Shown one piece after another: positions 33,568-41,684 of a stretch of DNA of 64,000 nucleotides (position 1 is its first letter; every line of letters begins with the position of its first letter). The notes beneath the pieces are model-generated. The model saw nothing but the letters and a program-made list of their open reading frames with translations, did not search any database and was not told where the DNA came from. The DNA comes from Mucilaginibacter frigoritolerans (GTDB lineage: Bacteria; Bacteroidota; Bacteroidia; Sphingobacteriales; Sphingobacteriaceae): assembly GCF_007830615.1 (NCBI RefSeq), contig NZ_VLLI01000011.1, positions 62,001-126,000 of the forward strand. The letters are read 5' to 3'. A program made the position numbers and the translations under genes.

Positions 33568-35109
33568 TTATTGTGCTTTAGGTAAGTCTTTACGCGGAAT
33601 CATTTCATCGCGTTGTGAGGTGTGGTAAACAAAGGATGCAACAATAGTTGCAGCTTGCTTCAAATCATCTTCACTTAGTTTATCATAGGTATCCTGGTTG
33701 CTATGGTGGGTACGTGTACCGTAATCAAGCGCATCCTGAATAAACTGGAAGCCCGGAATGCCAACTGCATCAAACGAAACGTGATCGGTACTACCAGTGT
33801 TCCTGATAGTAACAGTTGTAGCATCAAGGTCCTTGAATGGCGCAAGCCAGGCTTTAAAAATTGGTGCAGCAGCCGAATCACCCTGTAAATAAATACCACG
33901 GATCTTACCGCTTCCGTTATCTAAATTATAATAAGCAGAAACCTTTGCTTGTTCAGGTTTAAGCACCATGGTTTTAGGGTCGCCAAAATGGTTCAATACA
34001 TAGCCGCGTGAGCCAAATAAACCTTGTTCTTCTGAGCTCCACAAAGCAATACGTATGGTACGGCGTGGTTTAAAATTAACAGCTTTTAAAATGCGCATAG
34101 CTTCCATCATTACAGCACTTCCGGCAGCATTATCAGTAGCGCCGGTTGCACCATGCCATGAATCAAGGTGACCACCAATAATTACTAACTGGTCCTTTAA
34201 CTTTTTATCAGTTCCCGGTATTTCAGCCACTACGTCATAGCCCTGCAGGTCATCAGTATAAAACTGTGTTTTTATATCAGCTTCCATCTGCACTTTAATG
34301 CCGGCTTTTACCAGGCGTAAAATGCGTTGAAAGTCTTCGCCGCTGGTTTCCAGTTCAGGCGAAACAGCCTTTGCAGTATCGGCATATGATGCCCCATTTG
34401 TGGTAAATACGGTACCATCGCTTCCTCTGGCCTGGCTTAATATTAAAGCAACACCTTCATTTTGCAAAAAGGTATTAATGGCGGCACGCAGTACACGCGC
34501 TCTCATAAAGGGTGAGTTAGGCCCCACGGCTCTGCGTGCTTCAGTAGTTGTAGGCTTTGCTTTTGCCATTTCGTCAAGCTGGTCATCAGTATAACGCACT
34601 GCATCAGCCTTGTATGTTCTTTCAACGCCTGGTTTAGCATCTAACATTACAATTTTACCTTTCAGTGTGCCTTTGTATTTATCCAGATCGGTAATGGTAT
34701 CAGCCTTTATTATCACTACATCACCTTGTACGGGGCCATTGGTTCCGGGAGTCCATGCTTTGGGGATAGCAATTATGGCATGATAATAAGGAACAGTAAT
34801 GGCGGCGTAGTTTTTTTGCACATTCCAGCCTTTGCCAAATTTACCCCACGATTCACGCTGGGCGTTTACCAGTCCCCATGATTTTAACTGGTTTACAGCC
34901 CATTCCTGTGCATGTTTTAACTCAGGTGAACCTGATATGCGCGGACCAGACGCATCCGTAAGGTAAAAGGCGGTTTCCATCACTTTGGAATGATTTAAAC
35001 CTTCATTCCGTATTTTATGAACCATTGCGGTATCAACCGGTTCCTGTGCTAATGCGGTGCCGGTAGTGGCGGCCAGCAGCAAGCCTAAATAAAGTAAGTT
35101 TTTTTTCAT
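33568..35109 (-). CDS. M28 family zinc peptidase, exported
   Basis: This 513-residue protein has a signal peptide (1-21, ALAQ), a PA domain insert (about 130-270) and an M28 peptidase domain. Zinc-ligand motifs are GGHLDSWHGATGATDNAAG (His, Asp), SSEEQGLFGSR (Glu pair) and a late GSTDHVSFDAVGIP His. It resembles secreted aminopeptidases or carboxypeptidase Q-like enzymes. Probably periplasmic peptide degradation; monocistronic. Confidence 0.9.
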   Translation of the reverse strand: MKKNLLYLGLLLAATTGTALAQEPVDTAMVHKIRNEGLNHSKVMETAFYLTDASGPRISGSPELKHAQEWAVNQLKSWGLVNAQRESWGKFGKGWNVQKNYAAITVPYYHAIIAIPKAWTPGTNGPVQGDVVIIKADTITDLDKYKGTLKGKIVMLDAKPGVERTYKADAVRYTDDQLDEMAKAKPTTTEARRAVGPNSPFMRARVLRAAINTFLQNEGVALILSQARGSDGTVFTTNGASYADTAKAVSPELETSGEDFQRILRLVKAGIKVQMEADIKTQFYTDDLQGYDVVAEIPGTDKKLKDQLVIIGGHLDSWHGATGATDNAAGSAVMMEAMRILKAVNFKPRRTIRIALWSSEEQGLFGSRGYVLNHFGDPKTMVLKPEQAKVSAYYNLDNGSGKIRGIYLQGDSAAAPIFKAWLAPFKDLDATTVTIRNTGSTDHVSFDAVGIPGFQFIQDALDYGTRTHHSNQDTYDKLSEDDLKQAATIVASFVYHTSQRDEMIPRKDLPKAQ

Positions 35110-35210
35110 GAATAATAATTTGATCAGTTAACATCAAACTTATTTATTAAAAATGGGAATACTTAAAAGGCAACTTAAAAATGTTGTTACACTGGTTCAA
35201 CTATTTAAAT

Positions 35211-35218
35211 TATATTTG
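35211..35218 (+). promoter_or_regulatory. Candidate -7 box for the VOC gene
   Basis: TATATTTG matches TAnnTTTG, 97 bp before the start. A TTG at 35184-35186 is a possible -33 box, slightly far (24 bp). Confidence 0.35.
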
Positions 35219-35315
35219 ACCAATGGCTTTATGCCCGGTAGAAAGCATTGATTTAAAGGCTTCAACTATCAATAATACATTGTCAATTACCTTGAAGAAT
35301 TTTATATTATAAAAA

Positions 35316-35666
35316 ATGATTAAATCTGCAGTACCTATTCTGGCTTCGCTTAATGAAGATGAAACTATTAGATTTTATAACGAAAAATTAGGATTTACTT
35401 TTTATTCTACCTGGGAGGGTTATCTTATTTTGGGACGCGATAAAATAATACTGCATTTATGGCCATGCAAAGACCCGGAGATAGCTAAACATACTTCCTG
35501 CTATTTCAACGTTACCGATATTGATAAACTATACGCTGAATATGAGCCGCTGGGCATTGTACATCCCAACGGTAAATTGCAGGAAATGCCCTGGAAAATA
35601 AAACAATTCAGCATACTGGATAATAACGGCAACCTGATTCACTTTGCCGAAGAACTTGCCAGCTAG
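35316..35666 (+). CDS. VOC/glyoxalase-bleomycin resistance family protein
   Basis: The 116-residue protein is a single VOC beta-alpha-beta-beta-beta unit pair: VPILASLNEDETIRFYNEKL, the LGRDKIILHLWPC strand and the C-terminal FSILDNNGNLIHFAE motif with the metal/substrate Glu. This resembles bleomycin-binding-protein-like members. No substrate can be assigned. Its stop overlaps the convergent response-regulator stop by 4 bp, so no room for a separate terminator exists. Confidence 0.85.
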   Translation: MIKSAVPILASLNEDETIRFYNEKLGFTFYSTWEGYLILGRDKIILHLWPCKDPEIAKHTSCYFNVTDIDKLYAEYEPLGIVHPNGKLQEMPWKIKQFSILDNNGNLIHFAEELAS

Positions 35667-36355
35667 TCAATAAGTAGTTTATAGCCCCTGCCATGTACAT
35701 TGATGATCTCCACCGAGGGATCATCTTTTAAATACTTGCGTATTTTACTTAAAAATACGTCCATACTGCGGCCGTTGAAGTAATTATCATCGTGCCAGAT
35801 GTTTAACAAAGCTTCTTCGCGGGTTAGAACCTCATTTTTACGCAAACAAAGCAGGCGGAGTAGTTCTGCCTCTTTGGTTGAAAGCTTCTGCTGGTTTTCG
35901 TCGGTAGTAATTAGCTGGGCGGTGTAATCAAAAGTATATCGCCCTATTTTAAAGATAGTTTGCTTCTCTTCTTCCACCTTCTCAGAGTTGTTTGCTCTTT
36001 TAAGCAGTGCATTTATGCGCAGCAACAGCTCTTCGATACGAAACGGCTTGGTAATGTAATCATCACCGCCCAAATTAAATGCCTGCGTCTTGTCCTCAAT
36101 CATTCCTTTGGCAGTAGCAAAAATAATAGGTACGTGGCTGTTGATTTTCCTGATTTCTTTACCAAGTGTAAAGCCATCTTTTTTAGGCATCATAACATCC
36201 AGAATCAGCAAATCATAGCTTTGTTTGGTAAAGGTGCGCAAGCCTTCCTCGCCATCTTTACACAAAACAACATCAAATTTGCCTTTTAGCTGCAGGTAAT
36301 CCTGTAGCAGTAAGCCTAAATTCGGATCGTCTTCAACCAGTAGTATTTTTTTCAT
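35663..36355 (-). CDS. OmpR-family response regulator
   Basis: The 230-residue protein has a receiver domain (1-120) with acidic pocket Asp9/Asp10, phospho-acceptor Asp53 (LLILDVMMP) and the conserved Lys in YITKPF. A winged-helix DNA-binding domain follows (about 133-228; LSTKEAELLRLLC, RSMDVFLSKIRKYL, VHGRGYKLLI). It is encoded just after its probable partner kinase on the minus strand, separated by 87 bp. It resembles RprY-type regulators of Bacteroidota. Confidence 0.93.
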   Translation of the reverse strand: MKKILLVEDDPNLGLLLQDYLQLKGKFDVVLCKDGEEGLRTFTKQSYDLLILDVMMPKKDGFTLGKEIRKINSHVPIIFATAKGMIEDKTQAFNLGGDDYITKPFRIEELLLRINALLKRANNSEKVEEEKQTIFKIGRYTFDYTAQLITTDENQQKLSTKEAELLRLLCLRKNEVLTREEALLNIWHDDNYFNGRSMDVFLSKIRKYLKDDPSVEIINVHGRGYKLLID

Positions 36356-36442
36356 ATGTTTTAGTCCGAAAATCCGGAAGATTGTTTTTTATTTAGTCAG
36401 AAATTGACACTATTAACTCCGGGCTTTCCGCTTCTGACCCAA

Positions 36443-38263
36443 CTACACTACCTGGAACTTTAATTCAAATTCAGATCCTTTTTCCTTTTCAGATTTTACA
36501 CTGATCATACCATTAAGCCGTTTAACCACGGTATTAACATAGCTTAACCCTAATCCAAATCCTTTAACGTCGTGTAAATTGCCGGTTGGTATACGGTAAA
36601 ACTGTTCAAATATTTTTGTTTGCTGATCGCGACTCATCCCCACGCCTTTATCTGCAACCCTTATTACTATCTGCCCATTTTTATTTGATGTGCTTATGGT
36701 GATATCAGGGTCATTTATACTGTATTTAATGGCATTATCAATTAAGTTGTACATCACATTTGAAAAATGTAATTCATCAGCCTTAATAATGGCACTTTCA
36801 GCATCAAGTTGCAAATGTATGATTGCATTGTGTTTTTGCAATTTCAGCTCTATGCTATCTACCACCACCGCAATCATTTCATTAACATCAATGGGTTTTC
36901 TATCCAGTTTGAAATCGTTTTTTTCAATACGGGCTATGTTTAATACCCTTTCTATATGACTGCCCAGGCGTTCATTTTCTTCATAGATGATATTCGCCAG
37001 CCTTGAAACGCGGGCCTTGTCTTGTGCAATTTCATTATCCTTTAAAGCTTCGCTGGCAATCATGATGGTTGATACCGGAGTTTTAAACTCATGGGTCATG
37101 TTGTTAATGAAATCGGTTTTCATTTCAGATAACTTTTTTTGCCTAATAATAGTAAAAATGGTGTACCCGAAGCAAATAACAAGCACAAGCAGCAAACCAC
37201 CGGTAGTAGCCATGGTGGCAGTCATTTTGGTTAAGATAAGGGTATTTTTTTGCGGAAAAGCAAGTCTTATCAATCCCGGATCATTAATTACATCTGTACT
37301 GAATATAGGCGTTTGGTAATAAGGAGTACCATTGTTAAAAGTGGGTTTTTCCCCGGTAACATCATTTGCCTTTGAAAATATAAGCGAATCGCTGTTGGCG
37401 GTTGATACTTCATAGCTGAAAGGCAAGTTAATACCTTTATTGTGCAGCTCAAATCTTAATAAAGTATCAATCCAAAAAGGATTTAGGCGCATTTTTAATG
37501 GTTCGCCATATCTGCCGTATTCTTCAGCCAGATTTTGGATCACAGTTGATTTGCTATGGCTGGTATATTGCAGCGAATCATTTTCAAGCAACTTTTGAAC
37601 TTCTTTTAACTGCCTTTCTTTTTGTTTGCGTTCCTGTTCGCGCTCCCACTGTGCATTAACACGGGTAATAGAAATTACCTGTTTACCAAATTGAGGGTCA
37701 CTATAGGTATACCTAATGGTATCAAACTTACGTAGTTTTTGATTTTTCTTTAAAGCAGGTGCCGGGTTCCTTACCAGCACCGGCGTTACCCGGCCATGAA
37801 CATCACCAAATTCATCAGTATACTCTTCATAGCGCAGTTGCAGGTTAATGGTTCCGCCTTGCATTAAGCCGGCAATTTCATCATCCATTTTTTTATGCAT
37901 GATCATGCGCCTCAGGCTGTCGCGCAGCAAAGCAATTTTCTTTTCCCTTCGGGTTTGTTTTCTGTTAGGATTAGCTTGCGGAATATTATTACTTATAATG
38001 TTGCCATTATCTGTACTTTGAATAATCTTGCCATTGGGTGGATTTTGTGCTGCAAAATTACGGGCTTTTGTATTTAAAAAGTTTTGGGCATCGCGTTTGG
38101 TAACTTTGGCTACAACATTATTTAAAGCCTCGTTAACAGAACGGTCAAAAAGTTCAGATTGCATTTGATAAGACTGCCTTAAAAAATACAATTGCATGCC
38201 CACCACACCTAATAGTGCAAAACCCATTAAACTGATAATAAGCGTGATGTTTCTTTTCTTCAT
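36443..38263 (-). CDS. Sensor histidine kinase, membrane
   Basis: This 606-residue kinase has a first membrane helix (about 7-29), a large periplasmic sensor region (about 30-348, Lys/Arg/Gln-rich in the middle) and a second helix (about 350-372). HisKA follows with phospho-acceptor His in NNMTHEFKTPVSTIM, then HATPase (NVMYNLIDNAIKYS, ADKGVGM, GFGLGLSYV). With the following response-regulator gene it forms an RprX/RprY-like two-component system. The unusually large sensor domain is not recognised. Confidence 0.9.
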   Translation of the reverse strand: MKKRNITLIISLMGFALLGVVGMQLYFLRQSYQMQSELFDRSVNEALNNVVAKVTKRDAQNFLNTKARNFAAQNPPNGKIIQSTDNGNIISNNIPQANPNRKQTRREKKIALLRDSLRRMIMHKKMDDEIAGLMQGGTINLQLRYEEYTDEFGDVHGRVTPVLVRNPAPALKKNQKLRKFDTIRYTYSDPQFGKQVISITRVNAQWEREQERKQKERQLKEVQKLLENDSLQYTSHSKSTVIQNLAEEYGRYGEPLKMRLNPFWIDTLLRFELHNKGINLPFSYEVSTANSDSLIFSKANDVTGEKPTFNNGTPYYQTPIFSTDVINDPGLIRLAFPQKNTLILTKMTATMATTGGLLLVLVICFGYTIFTIIRQKKLSEMKTDFINNMTHEFKTPVSTIMIASEALKDNEIAQDKARVSRLANIIYEENERLGSHIERVLNIARIEKNDFKLDRKPIDVNEMIAVVVDSIELKLQKHNAIIHLQLDAESAIIKADELHFSNVMYNLIDNAIKYSINDPDITISTSNKNGQIVIRVADKGVGMSRDQQTKIFEQFYRIPTGNLHDVKGFGLGLSYVNTVVKRLNGMISVKSEKEKGSEFELKFQVV

Positions 38264-38367
38264 CCTGTAAACAACAAAAATATTTCAAATTACCGGACAT
38301 ATCAGGCTTTTAACACTTTTTAACAAATAATAATGGATATTTAACAACAGGACAAATAGTTGTTTGT

Positions 38368-38375
38368 TAACTTTG
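38368..38375 (+). promoter_or_regulatory. Candidate -7 box before the T9SS-tail gene
   Basis: TAACTTTG is an exact TAnnTTTG match, 21 bp before the ATG at 38397. It predicts a short leader. No convincing -33 box is visible, and the site lies in the divergent spacer shared with the histidine kinase. Confidence 0.4.
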
Positions 38376-38396
38376 ATGTTAAATAACCCCACAACC

Positions 38397-39197
38397 ATGA
38401 AAAAAATCGTTTTAAAACCAGGCTTTGAATTTATTTTTTCGCTGAGTTTAATTATAGTACTTGGCCTGCCCCCTATGTTGCTGGCACAAAACCGCAAAGA
38501 TGTTGATATAAATATTGTTAATGGCGATACTACAGTTAATGGCAAAAACATAAAAGATCTTTCGGCGAGTGATAGAGCCGTGGCTTTAAAAGACATTAAT
38601 CGCATGAGCCATACCACAGTGATACTTGGCAATAAAGATTTCAATACCCAACGCACTTATACGTTTAAGCGCCGCTCGGATCTGGATAGCACAGGCAATA
38701 TGATAAATGGTAAGCCTGATAATTTAAAAAAGATGGACTATACCTATTCACTTAAGCTTCGTGATGACGGCGATAATGGATTTAGGGCCAGAGACTTTGC
38801 AATGAAAATGCGCGCCGAGCGTAAAAACACTCAAAATTTTGATTACGTAAGCACTGATAACGAAGGAATAAGCACCAGGGTAAGATTCCGCGTGTCTGAA
38901 ATTTCAAACGAGGACCTGAAAAAAATGCCTCATGTAGAAGGCGGTAAGTTTGAGATAACCGACCTGAACGTTGTCCCTGAGTTTTCAACCGGCAAAACCC
39001 TGCTGATATTTGATTTACCGGCAAAAACAGTTGCCACAGTTAAACTAACAGACAGCGAAGGTAAATTGCTGTTTGAAGAAAAAACCACCAGCGGAAGCTT
39101 TAGCAAAACTTTTCCTTTAGGTCTCAATGGTATTTATTTCCTGCAGGTAAAACAAGGTAATAATATCGCTATAAAGAAAATTGTAAAAGAAGAATAA
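38397..39197 (+). CDS. Exported protein with T9SS type A-like C-terminal sorting tail
   Basis: About 266 residues starting at the ATG at 38397; an upstream ATG at 38364 overlaps the promoter box. Signal segment at about 10-33 (IFSLSLIIVLGLPPMLLAQ), a charged middle region (Asp/Lys/Arg-rich) without a recognised domain, and a final 70 residues typical of the type IX secretion sorting domain. The latter are ATVKLTDSEGKLLFE, LGLNGIYFLQVKQG and a basic end IKKIVKEE. It probably reaches the outer surface. It is divergent from the two-component system, which may regulate it. Confidence 0.7.
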   Translation: MKKIVLKPGFEFIFSLSLIIVLGLPPMLLAQNRKDVDINIVNGDTTVNGKNIKDLSASDRAVALKDINRMSHTTVILGNKDFNTQRTYTFKRRSDLDSTGNMINGKPDNLKKMDYTYSLKLRDDGDNGFRARDFAMKMRAERKNTQNFDYVSTDNEGISTRVRFRVSEISNEDLKKMPHVEGGKFEITDLNVVPEFSTGKTLLIFDLPAKTVATVKLTDSEGKLLFEEKTTSGSFSKTFPLGLNGIYFLQVKQGNNIAIKKIVKEE

Positions 39198-39203
39198 GTT
39201 CAG

Positions 39204-39345
39204 TTGGCAGTGAACCGTTGGCCGTTGACGGTTTGCAGTTCGCTCCTAGCAGTTAAATAAAAAGCCCTTTATCAAGCAAATTGATAAAGGGCTTTTTTAT
39301 GTCTTTTTCCTACTGCAAACTGCTTACTACAGGCTGCAAACTGTT
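39204..39345. repeat. GCAGTTTGCAGT-type degenerate repeat flanking the terminator
   Basis: Short motifs such as GGCAGT, TTTGCAGTTCG, ACTGCAAACTGC and GCTGCAAACTG occur on both sides of the terminator, several times in 140 bp. The same motif makes the inverted repeat at 3716-3752. This looks like a dispersed intergenic sequence family; copy number outside the window is unknown. Confidence 0.45.
39259..39297. terminator. Perfect 17-bp bidirectional terminator
   Basis: Arms at 39259-39275 and 39281-39297 (core AGCCCTTTATCAA) with a 5-base loop, ending in T6 on the plus strand and A-run on the other. It lies between the convergent T9SS-tail and DUF3127 genes. Confidence 0.88.
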
Positions 39346-39708
39346 TTAGAAAGGCAAATCATCCTCATCAGGTGTTGAGCTGATGTCTGCTGGTGGCGCA
39401 TATTCAGGTGTTGCACTGGCTCCGGCTCCTGCCAAAACATTTACTTTCCATAACTGCATTGAATTGAAATAACTCTTTTTGCCTGTCTTATCTGTCCACG
39501 GACGGCCTTTTAAGTTGAAGAATACTTCAATATCATCACCAACTTTTACGTTGTCCAATAAATTGCAACGATCTTGTATAGCTTCAAACTTCAAATATTC
39601 CGGATATTGCGGATTTTCAATATATTCAAGTATCAGTTCTCTCTTTTTAAGCGACTCAGTAACCTGTACAGTCGGCGCTACTTCATGTACCTTACCCTTA
39701 ATTTCCAT
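39346..39708 (-). CDS. DUF3127 family protein
   Basis: The 120-residue protein has an OB-like core (ELILEYIENPQYPEYLKFEAIQ, VKVGDDIEVFFNLKG, KSYFNSMQLWKV). An acidic, disordered tail ending DEDDLPF resembles the C-terminal tip of single-stranded DNA-binding protein. DUF3127 is common in Bacteroidota; nucleic-acid binding is likely by shape but unproven. Monocistronic. Confidence 0.88.
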   Translation of the reverse strand: MEIKGKVHEVAPTVQVTESLKKRELILEYIENPQYPEYLKFEAIQDRCNLLDNVKVGDDIEVFFNLKGRPWTDKTGKKSYFNSMQLWKVNVLAGAGASATPEYAPPADISSTPDEDDLPF

Positions 39709-39788
39709 AGTTTCAAAAATTAAAAATGTAAAGTTAATAGATAAGAAGTAAAATAGGGCGTATTTAATTCATAAATTCGCAAAATATC

Positions 39789-40964
39789 ATGCAAGTTTTC
39801 CACACAGAAAGTAAAATCATCATAACCTGCAACAAAAGGTTATCATCATACCTGCAACAGGAAGTTGAAGAGTTGGGTTTTAAGCCTACACGCGTTTTTC
39901 AAACCGGGGTTGAATTATTGGGCACCGTAACGGATACTATCAGCCTAAACCTGAATTTACGTTGCGCAAGCCAGGTATTATATTTAATAAAAAGTTTTAA
40001 AGCGGCAGATCCGCAAGAGCTGTACGATAACCTGGTTACCATTGAATGGGAAAAGTTGATTGACTTTACCGGATATTTCTCTGTATCATCAAATGTGAAT
40101 AACGAGCATATCCGCACGCCGCTTTTTGCCAATGTAAAGGTTAAGGATGCCATTGCCGACCGGATTAAATCTATAAAAGGCATTCGCCCAAACTCAGGTG
40201 CTGAAGTAAATAAAACACTGGTTCACCTTTACTGGCAGGACGATAGTGCCGATATTTTTTTAGATACCTCGGGCGAAACATTAGCCAAGCACAGCTACCG
40301 GAAAATTCCCGGTAAGGCACCCATGCTGGAGGCATTAGCCACATCTACCATAATGGCGACACACTGGGATAGAAAAAGCACTTTTATTAACCCCATGTGC
40401 GGCTCCGGAACATTGGCTATTGAAGCCGCATTGTTAGCTACCGATAAACATCCAGGCCTATTCAGGATGAATTATGGATTTATGCATATTATGGGGTATG
40501 ACGAGACCGTGTTTTTTACTGAAAGAAGAAAACTCAAAGATAAATCCAAAAAAGATACCGGTTTTAAAATTATAGCAACCGATATTTCGGATGATGCTGT
40601 TGACATCGCCCAAAAAAATGCTAAAACTGCAGGGGTAGAACATTTGATTGAGTTTAGCGTTTGTGATTTTGCGGATACACCTGTACCTGCCGAACCGGGT
40701 ATAGTAATGTTTAACCCGGAGTATGGCGAGCGTTTAGGCGTACATACCAAGCTGGAAGCAACCTACAAACGGATAGGTGATTTTATGAAAAAAGAATGCC
40801 TGGGATACCGGGGCTATATCTTTACAGGAAACCCCGATTTGGCAAAAAAGATTGGTTTAAAGGCTGCCCGAAAGGTAGAGTTTTATAATGGAAAGCTGGA
40901 TTGCCGTTTATTGGAGTATGAATTGTACGAAGGGACCAAAAGGGAGCCCAGAGATGTTGAATAA
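39789..40964 (+). CDS. THUMP-domain class I RNA methyltransferase (RlmL N-terminal-like)
   Basis: The 391-residue enzyme has a ferredoxin-like plus THUMP N-terminal part (about 1-155) and a SAM methyltransferase domain (about 165-385) with INPMCGSGTLAIEAAL and ATDISDDAVDIAQKNA. The catalytic motif reads NPEYGERLG where the usual m2G methyltransferase form is NPPYG. It corresponds to the N-terminal half of E. coli RlmL, which methylates 23S rRNA guanine 2445. The single-domain form is common in Bacteroidota. Confidence 0.88.
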   Translation: MQVFHTESKIIITCNKRLSSYLQQEVEELGFKPTRVFQTGVELLGTVTDTISLNLNLRCASQVLYLIKSFKAADPQELYDNLVTIEWEKLIDFTGYFSVSSNVNNEHIRTPLFANVKVKDAIADRIKSIKGIRPNSGAEVNKTLVHLYWQDDSADIFLDTSGETLAKHSYRKIPGKAPMLEALATSTIMATHWDRKSTFINPMCGSGTLAIEAALLATDKHPGLFRMNYGFMHIMGYDETVFFTERRKLKDKSKKDTGFKIIATDISDDAVDIAQKNAKTAGVEHLIEFSVCDFADTPVPAEPGIVMFNPEYGERLGVHTKLEATYKRIGDFMKKECLGYRGYIFTGNPDLAKKIGLKAARKVEFYNGKLDCRLLEYELYEGTKREPRDVE

Positions 40965-41024
40965 TGATGATGCATCCATTTGGTTTGCATAAAGGGTAAT
41001 ACCTGATTTGATTATTGATTACAA

Positions 41025-41522
41025 ATGAAAAAGAACACACTGTTTATTGCGCTTATGCTGCTGTCTTTTTATGGCATGGCCCAAAAAAAATCACCTTTCC
41101 CATTTAGAGGCGGTAAGGAGCATATGATGGAGTTTTTAAAGGATAGTTTGGTTGTTTCTCCTCAGATTATGAAAGAAAAAGCTACTGGCACTGTAGTTTT
41201 TAAATTCACTTCAGATCAGTTGGGTAACGTTACTAAAATGGTACTTTATTATGCTGATGATGCCGTTTTGGTACAGCCGGTTATTGATATACTGAAAAAA
41301 TCTAACCGTAAATGGGTACTTCCGGATGATGTAAAAGTAAACGACTATCTGATAACTTTCACTTTTAATTTTAATCCCCCGGCTACTGCCAACCGCGAAT
41401 TGCAAAAAGAGGTTTATAACTATATTATCAATCGTAAGCCTATTTTATTTACAAATCAGGCCGTGCTGGATCTTACAACCCTGTTGCCAACCATAGTGAT
41501 TAACTACGATTTGCCGCAATAA
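41025..41522 (+). CDS. Exported hypothetical protein with TonB C-terminal-like fold
   Basis: The 165-residue product has a signal peptide (1-19, GMAQ). A region at about 40-115 resembles TonB-C or energy-transducer-like folds (GTVVFKFTSDQLGNVTKM, then LKKSNRKWVLP). There is no membrane helix other than the signal, so it would be a free periplasmic protein of unknown role. It lies 60 bp after the methyltransferase gene and before a strong terminator. Confidence 0.65.
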   Translation: MKKNTLFIALMLLSFYGMAQKKSPFPFRGGKEHMMEFLKDSLVVSPQIMKEKATGTVVFKFTSDQLGNVTKMVLYYADDAVLVQPVIDILKKSNRKWVLPDDVKVNDYLITFTFNFNPPATANRELQKEVYNYIINRKPILFTNQAVLDLTTLLPTIVINYDLPQ

Positions 41523-41624
41523 TATTTACACAGTTAAAAAATAACAGTGTCCATTTTTGAACGCTGAACATCTCGAACACCTGTCTCTGCCTAAAATAAG
41601 TTGACAGATGGCAACCCCACAAAA

Positions 41625-41654
41625 AAGCCCCGCAACACAAGGTTAACGGGGCTT
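41625..41654. terminator. Bidirectional terminator
   Basis: AAGCCCCG (41625-41632) pairs with CGGGGCTT (41647-41654) over a 14-base loop. A6 on its left gives a T-run for the minus-strand GH3 transcript. It lies between convergent genes. Confidence 0.75.
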
Positions 41655-41684
41655 CGCTTAGTTTATAGTTTAGTTTCTTTAAGC

